Positions 36,874 through 44,459 of a DNA stretch of 64,000 nt are shown piece after piece; within the stretch, counting starts at the first letter, position 1, and each line of letters starts with the position of its first letter. Under the pieces are notes generated by a model, which saw only the letters and a list, made by a program, of their open reading frames with translations, searched no databases and was not told the origin of the DNA. The DNA is from an uncultured Alphaproteobacteria bacterium. Lineage in GTDB: Bacteria > Pseudomonadota > Alphaproteobacteria > HIMB59 > GCA-002718135. The stretch lies in contig CABZFN010000002.1 in NCBI GenBank assembly GCA_902525035.1, positions 62,001-126,000 of the forward strand, given 5' to 3'. The position numbers and the translations under genes were made by a program.

Positions 36874-37443
36874 TTACTGTTGTCTTGCTAAAAGTGTTTT
36901 TGCTACCATCTGTAATGCTCTTGGATAAACCTTATGCTCTTCTATCAATATTTTCTTTGAGAGTGATTCGGTATTATCTTTCTTCAAAATCTTTACTTTT
37001 TTTTGCAATATAATCTTTCCAGAGTCAATTTTAGCGCTAACGTAATGAACACTACAACCAGAATAGCTTGCTTTAGCCTTTGTGGCCTGATCTTGAGCAT
37101 TTAAGCCTTTGAAAGCTGGAAGATACGATGGATGAATATTGATCAATCGCGATCGCCACTGCCTTACAAATTTAGAGTCTAAAACTTGCATAAAACCAGC
37201 CAAACAAATGATATCTATATTTTTTAGATACTTAATGACTTTGTTTTCAAAGTTTTTTCTTGGAATAAAATGTATGAATGGAATTTTATTTTTTTTGGCA
37301 ATAATTAAACCTTTTGCTTTGGAGTTATTAGAGACTACTAATTGAACCTCTACTAAACTTTGTTTTTTAAATGATGATTGTATTAGTGATTCTAAATTTG
37401 AACCTCTGCCCGATATGAAAATAGCAACTTGTAATTTTTTCAA
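36874..37443 (-). CDS. purN: Phosphoribosylglycinamide formyltransferase
   Basis: A 189-aa PurN beginning LQVAIFISGRGSNLESLIQSS. The formyl-transfer site INIHPSYLPAFKGLNAQDQA carries the catalytic Asn-His pair, and GCSVHYVSAKIDSGKIILQ provides the catalytic Asp. It formylates GAR using 10-formyl-tetrahydrofolate. It overlaps purM by 4 bp and is followed by purF after 1 bp. Confidence 0.96.
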   Translation of the reverse strand: MKKLQVAIFISGRGSNLESLIQSSFKKQSLVEVQLVVSNNSKAKGLIIAKKNKIPFIHFIPRKNFENKVIKYLKNIDIICLAGFMQVLDSKFVRQWRSRLINIHPSYLPAFKGLNAQDQATKAKASYSGCSVHYVSAKIDSGKIILQKKVKILKKDNTESLSKKILIEEHKVYPRALQMVAKTLLARQQ

Positions 37444-38474
37444 CTAATTATACACCTTGATGAATTGTTAACTTCTATTTTCCCAATTTCAAAAATATCT
37501 AAATTTTCATCTTTTATTAATTGCTCAAATTCTTTGTAATTATTTTTTGAAATAGTCATAATCAAACCTAATCCACAATTAAAGGTCTTCAACATTTCTT
37601 CATCTGAAATGTTAGCTAAACTTTGAAACCATTGGAAAATTTCTTCATTACAAATAAATTTTTTATCAATCCGTGCTGATAAACTTTCAGATAACATTCT
37701 TGGTGCATTACCAATAATACCCCCACCTGTTATATGAGAAATACCATTGATAAGATTTGTTGTTATAATTTTTTTTAAAAAAGGAAAATATAATTTTGTT
37801 GGAGCCATTAAGGCTGCTGCATTTGTTTTGTAAGATGATTTAAATTCTGTTTTTTTATGTAGATCTATATTTTTATCTTTTAAAACTTTTCGAATGAGAG
37901 AATATCCATTTGAATGAAAGCCCGAAGATCTAATCCCATATAGAAGATCATCTTCTTTCATGACATCTCTTTTAGGTAGAATTTTTTTTCTCTCTACTGC
38001 TCCAACACAAAATCCAGCAAAATCAAAATCATCTTTTTTGTAAAGCCCAGGCATCTCTGCTGTTTCACCACCAATAAGAGAACAATTATTTATGTTGCAA
38101 GCTTCAGTGATGCTTTTCATAATTTTTAAAAAAGAATTTTTATCAATCTTGGAAGAAGCATAGTAATCTAAAAAAAATAATGGCTCAGCACCATGACACA
38201 GAATATCATTTAGACACATACCAACGAGATCATGACCCAAACCATCAAAAATGTCAGTTTCAATTCCTAGTAATATTTTTGTTCCTATGCCATCTGTTCC
38301 AGAGACCAATAAAGGATCTTCATATCCACATTTTTTAAGATCAAAAATGCCACCAAATCCGCCAATTTTATCAAAATTTCCATTTCTGTTTGTTGATTTA
38401 CTTAACTCAGAAATATCTTCGACAAGGGCATCTGTATTTTTTATATCAACCCCTGCTTCTTTATATGTTGTCAT
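37440..38474 (-). CDS. purM: Phosphoribosylformylglycinamidine cyclo-ligase
   Basis: A 344-aa PurM with the typical TYKEAGVDIKNTDALVEDI start, LLVSGTDGIGTKILLG, GMCLNDILCHGAEPLFFLDYYA, SLIGGETAEMPGLY and ISHITGGGIIGNAPRML. It closes the imidazole ring to AIR. It is the first gene of the five-gene reverse pur operon and is divergent from purL across a 73-bp shared control region. Confidence 0.97.
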   Translation of the reverse strand: MTTYKEAGVDIKNTDALVEDISELSKSTNRNGNFDKIGGFGGIFDLKKCGYEDPLLVSGTDGIGTKILLGIETDIFDGLGHDLVGMCLNDILCHGAEPLFFLDYYASSKIDKNSFLKIMKSITEACNINNCSLIGGETAEMPGLYKKDDFDFAGFCVGAVERKKILPKRDVMKEDDLLYGIRSSGFHSNGYSLIRKVLKDKNIDLHKKTEFKSSYKTNAAALMAPTKLYFPFLKKIITTNLINGISHITGGGIIGNAPRMLSESLSARIDKKFICNEEIFQWFQSLANISDEEMLKTFNCGLGLIMTISKNNYKEFEQLIKDENLDIFEIGKIEVNNSSRCIIS

Positions 38475-38490
38475 ATTTAATTTGTTTTAA

Positions 38491-38540
38491 ACGAATCGTT
38501 AACGAGTAAACTATTAATATAGTAAATTAAGTTGATTCGT
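38491..38540. promoter_or_regulatory. Shared purM/purL control region with inverted ACGAATC motif
   Basis: Between the divergent purM and purL starts, ACGAATC (38491-38497) is repeated in inverted orientation as GATTCGT (38534-38540). Each contains a GANTC site, at 38493-38497 and 38534-38538. The left copy runs into a CGTTAACG palindrome (38497-38504). Symmetric motifs between divergent operons suggest a shared operator or methylation-sensitive control. The regulator is unknown. Confidence 0.4.
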
Positions 38541-38547
38541 ACTCATA

Positions 38548-41478
38548 ATGACAAATACAATTCAAATTCTCTCTATTGAGAAGACAGGGAAAGAAAGTTC
38601 ACTACAAAAAGAACACAATAATAAATCTATTAAAATTATAGATGGATATTTCTTTTCAACAAATCTTGATAATCAAAAGTTTACTAAAATAAGTAAACTC
38701 ATTTCTAATGATGTTTCTCAAACAATATTAACTAAAAAAAATGTTAATATGATTTTATCTAGTTATAGTAATTTTAACTGGGCTATAGAAATAAAATTTT
38801 TACCAGGCGTAACTGATAATATTGCTACAACTGTAAAAGAGATAATCAAAGATAATCTAAAGGGTAGTTTTAAAAGCTTTGAACTTGGTTCAACAAAAAT
38901 TATTTTAATAAAAGGTAGAAAAGAAGATATTACCAAAATATCCAAAAATGAAGCAAATCCCTTAATTCAAACAATTAAGATTTATCCATTTAAAAAATAT
39001 TTAAATAATTTTAAAAAAAATTATTTCAAAATAGAAAAAGTAAAATTACCAAAAAAAAAATATAGTAAAAAAGAAATTAATTTAGATATTTCTGATTATC
39101 ATCTCAGTCTTATTGGTAAGCTAGGAATCGAAGAAAATGATAAATCTAGAAGAGGAACACTTGGCTTAGATCTAGAATCTTTAAAAGCCATAAGAAATTA
39201 TTTTTCCACTATAAAACGTAAACCAACTGATGTAGAAATTGAAACATTAGCACAGACGTGGTCCGAGCACTGTAAGCACAAAATATTTTCAGCTAAGATT
39301 GATGATATTCAAGAAGGTATATTTAAAAAATACATTAAAGGTGCTACTGAAAAAATTATTCAATTAAGAAAAGATAATTTTTGTGTTTCTCTTTTTACGG
39401 ATAATGCGGGCGGAATAGGATTTAATAAAGATTGGATTATTTGTCATAAAGTTGAAACACATAATACGCCATCAGCTTTAGATCCATTTGGTGGAGCAAT
39501 CACTGGAATTGTTGGTGTAAATAGGGATTGTCTTGGATTTGGAAAAGGAGCAAAACCTATAGCTAATACGTATGCATATTATTTAGCAGATCCAAATAAA
39601 AATTATCAATTGTATCGTCAAAAGAATAATATGGATCCAATGCTTCCAGCAAATTTTATTGCGAAGGGTATTATCAGTGGTGTTAGAGTTGGAGGAAATT
39701 GTTCAGGTATTCCTACTCCTCAAGGTAATGTGTATTTTGATGACCGGTTTGCAGGAAAGCCTCTTGTATTTTGTGGAACAGTTGGAATTATTCCAAAAAA
39801 AATAAAAGGAAAATTATCGCATAAGAAGAAAGCTAATCCAGGAGATATCATACTAATGGCAGGAGGTAGAGTTGGAAAAGATGGTATTCACGGTGCTACA
39901 TTTTCATCAGAAGAATTAGATCCTAATAGTCCAGTTTCTGCTGTACAAATTGGTGATCCAATAACACAAAAAAAAATGTCTGATGTCATCATTAGAGAAT
40001 TGCGTGATGAAAATCTTTACTCAAGCATAACAGATAATGGAGCCGGAGGATTATCATCATCAATAGGAGAGATGGCAAAGGAGAGTGGCGGTTTTATTGT
40101 TAATCTTGAAAAAGTTCCTCTTAAATATAATGGATTATATCCTTGGGAAATTTGGGTTTCTGAGTCGCAAGAAAGAATGACACTAGCAGTGCCTCCAGTG
40201 AATGTAAAAAGAGTTATAAAGAGATTTAAAGCAAGAGGCGTGGAAGCAACAATAATTGGTAAGTTTATTAAAAAAGAAAAAGCCATAGTAAAATATAATG
40301 AAACTGAAATTCTCAATTTAGATATGGAATTTCTTCATGAAGGTTATCCTAAATTAAATTTAAAAACATCTTTGCCAAAAATTAAGAAAGAAAAGAAAAA
40401 AATAATTAAAAAAAATTCCTTAATAGATAAATTACATAAACTACTCTCTAGTCCAAATATTGTGTCAAAAGAATTTATAGCCACACAATATGATCACGAA
40501 GTACAAGCTACCTCTATTATAAAACCATTACAAGGCGAAGGTAGAGTTTTTGGAAATGCTACAGCTATAAAACCTCTATTTGATGATGAAAAATCAATTG
40601 CTCTTTCTCAAGCTGCTTATCCTCAATACGCCGAAACAAATCCTTATGACATGGCTGGATGTTCAATTGATACAGCATATAAAAATTTAATTGTTAGTGG
40701 CGCCAACTCAAAAAAAATTGCAATTCTTGATAACTTTTGTTGGTGCAGCTCCGATGAACCTGATCGGTTGTATCAATTGAAAGAAGCTGCAAAAGCTTGT
40801 TATGAATATGCAGTTGCTTACCAAACACCTTTTATTTCTGGAAAAGATAGTATGTTTAATGATTTTAAAGGTTTTGATAAAACTGGAAAATCTGTAAAAA
40901 TTTCGATACCTCCAACATTGCTTATTTCTTCTATTGGAGTGGTAGATAAAATTTCACACTTAACGAAAATAACACCCGATGATGGTGATATTCTTGTAGT
41001 TTTAGGAAATACTCGTAATGAATTACGGGATAGCGTTTATTCCAAAATTATAGGTTATGAAAAATCAAAAAATCCAGTTGTAAATAGCAAGGATGCACTT
41101 CGAACGTATAAAAATTTTGAAAAAGCTAATAAACTTGGAATTATAAATTCTGCAATTGGAATAGATTTGGGTGGATTTGGAATTGCAGTTGCAAAGATGG
41201 CAATTGCTTCAAAGAAAGGTTTAACCATTGATTTAAAACTAAAAAATAAAATCTCAGTTGATCAATTTTTGTTTTCTGAAACACAAAGTAGAATTCTTGT
41301 TTCTATGAAAAAAAATAAGTTAGTCAATTTTAAAAAAATATTTAAAGTTTCTGATTATACAATTATTGGCAAGTGTACGGGCTTAGATGTAATTGAGTTT
41401 AAAGATAACAAAAAAATTATTAGAGGTAAAATTTCAGATTTTGCTAAGTCATACAAACAAAATATTAGAGGATTATGA
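38548..41478 (+). CDS. purL: FGAM synthase large subunit with fused PurS-like N-terminus
   Basis: A 976-aa PurL, about 230 residues longer than the usual alphaproteobacterial form. The first 170 residues appear to hold PurS-like segments (for example FNWAIEIKFLPGVTDNIATTVKEI at about 76-99). The PurL body follows with the signature LAQTWSEHCKHKIF (234-247), KVETHNTPSALDPFGGAITGI, GGRVGKDGIHGATFSS and ITDNGAGGLSSSIGEMA. There is no glutaminase domain; PurQ is encoded next with a 4-bp overlap. It makes FGAM from FGAR and ATP. A PurS-PurL fusion with separate PurQ differs from the separate PurS, PurQ and PurL proteins usual in the class. Confidence 0.93.
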   Translation: MTNTIQILSIEKTGKESSLQKEHNNKSIKIIDGYFFSTNLDNQKFTKISKLISNDVSQTILTKKNVNMILSSYSNFNWAIEIKFLPGVTDNIATTVKEIIKDNLKGSFKSFELGSTKIILIKGRKEDITKISKNEANPLIQTIKIYPFKKYLNNFKKNYFKIEKVKLPKKKYSKKEINLDISDYHLSLIGKLGIEENDKSRRGTLGLDLESLKAIRNYFSTIKRKPTDVEIETLAQTWSEHCKHKIFSAKIDDIQEGIFKKYIKGATEKIIQLRKDNFCVSLFTDNAGGIGFNKDWIICHKVETHNTPSALDPFGGAITGIVGVNRDCLGFGKGAKPIANTYAYYLADPNKNYQLYRQKNNMDPMLPANFIAKGIISGVRVGGNCSGIPTPQGNVYFDDRFAGKPLVFCGTVGIIPKKIKGKLSHKKKANPGDIILMAGGRVGKDGIHGATFSSEELDPNSPVSAVQIGDPITQKKMSDVIIRELRDENLYSSITDNGAGGLSSSIGEMAKESGGFIVNLEKVPLKYNGLYPWEIWVSESQERMTLAVPPVNVKRVIKRFKARGVEATIIGKFIKKEKAIVKYNETEILNLDMEFLHEGYPKLNLKTSLPKIKKEKKKIIKKNSLIDKLHKLLSSPNIVSKEFIATQYDHEVQATSIIKPLQGEGRVFGNATAIKPLFDDEKSIALSQAAYPQYAETNPYDMAGCSIDTAYKNLIVSGANSKKIAILDNFCWCSSDEPDRLYQLKEAAKACYEYAVAYQTPFISGKDSMFNDFKGFDKTGKSVKISIPPTLLISSIGVVDKISHLTKITPDDGDILVVLGNTRNELRDSVYSKIIGYEKSKNPVVNSKDALRTYKNFEKANKLGIINSAIGIDLGGFGIAVAKMAIASKKGLTIDLKLKNKISVDQFLFSETQSRILVSMKKNKLVNFKKIFKVSDYTIIGKCTGLDVIEFKDNKKIIRGKISDFAKSYKQNIRGL

Positions 41479-42239
41479 ACGTATTAGTCTTATCAGGTTA
41501 TGGTATTAATTGTGAAAATGAAACACTATATGCATTTGAAGTAGTAGGATTTAATGGAAAAATTGTTCATATTAATGATCTGATTCAAAATCCTAAACAA
41601 CTAAATAATTATCAAGTATTCGCTATACCTGGTGGTTTTTCATATGGCGATGATACAGGTTCAGGAAATGCAATGGCAAAAAAAATTATGACCAATTTAT
41701 ATGATCAGCTAATAAATTTTTCACTAAAAGATAAATTAATCATAGGCATATGTAATGGATGCCAAATATTAATTAATCTTGGTTTAGTTCCAAGCCTAAA
41801 TAAAAAAGATCCAGAAGTAGCAATGATTGAAAATAAATCTGGGAGCTATGAGTGTCGATGGGTTGATGTAAAAGTAAGTAATAAAAAATCACCTTGGCTA
41901 AAAAATATTAGTACCCTGAACTTGCCTGTTGCCCATCAAGAGGGGCAATTCATGATACCTATTAATCTACTTAAAAGTATCAAAGCTAATAACCTTATTG
42001 GTTTACAATACATTGATCACCACAAGAAATTAGCAAAAGGTCAATTTCCCTTTAATCCTAATGGATCTAGAGATGATATAGCTGCGTTAACAAATCAAAA
42101 TGGTAATGTTCTTGCAATGATGCCTCATCCAGAAAGAGCATTTTATCATTATCATGTTCCTAATTGGCAAAACAATACTTCTAAAAAATTCGGTGATGGG
42201 TATAAAATTTTTATGAACGCAAAAAAATTCTTTGCATAA
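41475..42239 (+). CDS. purQ: FGAM synthase glutaminase subunit
   Basis: A 254-aa class I glutamine amidotransferase. The nucleophile Cys lies in IIGICNGCQILINLG, and the catalytic His and Glu in MMPHPERAF. The IPGGFSYGDDTGSGNAMA segment is typical of PurQ. It is longer than the about 225-aa PurQ of most alphaproteobacteria, consistent with its fused PurL partner just upstream (4-bp overlap). It supplies ammonia for FGAM synthesis. The stop is 1 bp from the end of the convergent mutY. Confidence 0.95.
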   Translation: MNVLVLSGYGINCENETLYAFEVVGFNGKIVHINDLIQNPKQLNNYQVFAIPGGFSYGDDTGSGNAMAKKIMTNLYDQLINFSLKDKLIIGICNGCQILINLGLVPSLNKKDPEVAMIENKSGSYECRWVDVKVSNKKSPWLKNISTLNLPVAHQEGQFMIPINLLKSIKANNLIGLQYIDHHKKLAKGQFPFNPNGSRDDIAALTNQNGNVLAMMPHPERAFYHYHVPNWQNNTSKKFGDGYKIFMNAKKFFA

Positions 42240-42240
42240 A

Positions 42241-43290
42241 TTATACTGCTATATCCACTATTTTTTTCATAACAGTTGGCATTCTAGAACTAGAATAAGA
42301 TGATTTCTTTATCCAATTACTTTTTAATAATTTTGCTTTTTTAACATTTCCATAAAAAATTTCTGTTTCTAAATCAAAATGACTAAATGAATATCCAAAT
42401 GAACCTTTAGATTGTAATTTTGTTTTTATTTTTTGTATGTCTTGATCAGTAGTTAGCAATTTTTTATTTTTAACCCAGACATCATTTGGTACTTCAAGCA
42501 TAGAGGCCAACATTCCTTTATTTGGTCTACTTCGTACTAGGATTTCATTCTTTTCATTCACAATTACGTAAGCTCTTGTGTACTTTATGGGCTTATTACT
42601 TTTCTTTTTTTGTTTGAAAGGAATTTTTTGCTGTAAATTCTTTTTATATGATTGGCAAAATTTATTAATTCCACAAATATTACATTTAGGGTTTCTTGGA
42701 AGGCAGATCTCTGATCCGTAATCCATAAAAGACTGAATTAAGTTTGAAGAATATTTATCTGAGATGAATTTTTTTCCCAAATCTTTGAGTTTATTTTTGA
42801 CTTTATTAATTGGTTTATCGATAGCATGTAACCTAACCAAAATTCTTTCAATATTAGCATCAAGTGGCATGACGGATTTATTATATCCTATTCCAAGAAT
42901 TGCTTTTGCAGTGTAATCTCCAATACCAGGAAGTTGGATAAGTTCATCATAAGTTTGTGGTATGTTATTTTTAAAATTATTTTTAATTATTTTTGCAGAC
43001 TTTAATAAATTTTTCGCTCTTGAATAATAACCAAGACCTGACCAGAATTTCAAGATATTTGGCTCTGAAGTTTGTGCTAATTTATTTAGTGAAGGCCATT
43101 TTAAAATAAATTCATTAAATTTATTTTTTACGGTATTTACTGTTGTTTGTTGAAGCATATACTCACTTACAAACACAAAGTATGGATGAGGTAAATTTAG
43201 ATTATTTTTCTTCCGCCATGGTAATTTTCTGGCATTCATAGAATACCATTGAAGTAAAAACTTTATTACTTGTGTTTCGTGTTTAAACAT
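42241..43290 (-). CDS. mutY: A/G-specific adenine glycosylase
   Basis: A 349-aa MutY. The catalytic Glu43 is in SEYMLQQTTV, the helix-hairpin-helix reads LPGIGDYTAKAILGI and Asp144 is in MPLDANIERI. The 4Fe-4S cysteines C196, C203, C206 and C212 have the canonical C-X6-C-X2-C-X5-C spacing. A C-terminal NUDIX-like domain (about 238-345) recognises 8-oxoguanine. It removes adenine opposite 8-oxoG. It is divergent from the DUF721 gene; the order mutY, DUF721, dsbA-like, smc is familiar from alphaproteobacteria. Confidence 0.95.
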   Translation of the reverse strand: MFKHETQVIKFLLQWYSMNARKLPWRKKNNLNLPHPYFVFVSEYMLQQTTVNTVKNKFNEFILKWPSLNKLAQTSEPNILKFWSGLGYYSRAKNLLKSAKIIKNNFKNNIPQTYDELIQLPGIGDYTAKAILGIGYNKSVMPLDANIERILVRLHAIDKPINKVKNKLKDLGKKFISDKYSSNLIQSFMDYGSEICLPRNPKCNICGINKFCQSYKKNLQQKIPFKQKKKSNKPIKYTRAYVIVNEKNEILVRSRPNKGMLASMLEVPNDVWVKNKKLLTTDQDIQKIKTKLQSKGSFGYSFSHFDLETEIFYGNVKKAKLLKSNWIKKSSYSSSRMPTVMKKIVDIAV

Positions 43291-43323
43291 ATTGCTTTCA
43301 TATTTAGGTACTATAAATTATTT

Positions 43324-43848
43324 ATGCATATGGACAAAAAAAATTTAAAACAAAAAAGAACATTTGTTCCACAATCTATTGGCGATACTCTGAGGAAGGT
43401 AAATAGAAAATTTTCCTCTAAATATAATCGTACAGAATTTATAATTAACTCCAAATGGCCTGAAATTGCTGGTAGTTATTTTAAAGAATATTCAGAGCCG
43501 TTAAATGTTTCAAGAGTGCGTGATTTTGAAAACGATGTAGGTGAGACAGTTTATAAAAATTATCTAAATGTGAGTGTTGCACCGGCCGCAGCCATTGAAT
43601 TTCAACACTTTAAGGACACTATAATTGAAAAAATTAATACTTATTTTGGCTATAAAGCTATAGTGGACTTGAGAATTCATCAAAATTACATACCTAAGTA
43701 TACTCATATGAAACAAAGTAAGAAAAAACAAATTGATAAAGATGACGTAGAATTTGTTAATCAAAACGTTAAAGAACTTCAAAATTCAGATTTGAAAAAA
43801 TCGCTATTAAATTTAGGTAATAAAATTACAACTGAGGACAAAGGATGA
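43324..43848 (+). CDS. DUF721 (DciA-like) protein
   Basis: About 174 aa from the ATG at 43324; a second ATG is at 43330, and the frame extends further up to 43270 into mutY, which is unlikely. The N-terminal half is the DUF721 fold: SIGDTLRKVNRKFSSKYN, then IINSKWPEIAGSYFKEYSEPLNVSR and LNVSVAPAAAIEFQHFKDTIIEKINTYFGYKAIVDLRI. DUF721 includes DciA, the bacterial loader of the replicative helicase; whether this copy does that is not shown. It overlaps the DsbA-like gene by 4 bp. Confidence 0.8.
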   Translation: MHMDKKNLKQKRTFVPQSIGDTLRKVNRKFSSKYNRTEFIINSKWPEIAGSYFKEYSEPLNVSRVRDFENDVGETVYKNYLNVSVAPAAAIEFQHFKDTIIEKINTYFGYKAIVDLRIHQNYIPKYTHMKQSKKKQIDKDDVEFVNQNVKELQNSDLKKSLLNLGNKITTEDKG

Positions 43849-44456
43849 AAATTAGAATTTTATTTATTTCTATCATACTATCGCTACTTTTTATTAATGC
43901 CAAAGCAGCTGAAAATTCAATACTAGATGTTAAAGATAATGATTTTTATATTGGAGAAGAAAATGCTCCAATCACAATTATAGAATATGCTTCAATGTCT
44001 TGTAGTCATTGTGCAGATTTTCACAATGATACTCTAGCAGAATTAAAAAAAGAGTTTATTGATACTGGTAAAGTTAAGTTTATTTTTCGTGATTTTCCTT
44101 TTAATTATCCGGCTCTTGCTGGGAGTATGATTTTAAGATGTGTGCCAGATGAGGTAAGATACGATTATATGAATGGCCTTTATAAGCTGCAAAATAGTTG
44201 GGTTAATAGAGATCATTCCAAAACAAGATCTGAATTATATAAAATTATGCAAAGTGGCGGTATGCAACAAGAAGATTTTGATGCTTGTTTAAATAATGTG
44301 GATTTAGAGAATCAATTACTTGAGGGTGTAATGGATGCGCAAAGAGAATATAAAATAGGCTCCACTCCGTCATTCATTGTTAATGGAGTTTTATATTCCG
44401 GAAATAAAAACATAAAAGAGTTTAGACAAATCATCGATAAAATATTATCACAATAG
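43845..44456 (+). CDS. DsbA-family periplasmic thiol oxidoreductase
   Basis: A 203-aa protein with a signal peptide (about 1-21, ending NAKAA) and a DsbA-type thioredoxin fold. The redox motif CSHC (C53 and C56) lies in IIEYASMSCSHCADFH, and the cis-Pro loop is GSTPSFIVNG. The helical insert between them is of DsbA/DsbG size. It probably forms or shuffles disulfides in secreted proteins such as the Cys-rich protein at 9113. It overlaps the DUF721 gene by 4 bp and is followed at once by smc. Confidence 0.9.
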   Translation: MKIRILFISIILSLLFINAKAAENSILDVKDNDFYIGEENAPITIIEYASMSCSHCADFHNDTLAELKKEFIDTGKVKFIFRDFPFNYPALAGSMILRCVPDEVRYDYMNGLYKLQNSWVNRDHSKTRSELYKIMQSGGMQQEDFDACLNNVDLENQLLEGVMDAQREYKIGSTPSFIVNGVLYSGNKNIKEFRQIIDKILSQ

Positions 44457-44459
44457 TTG

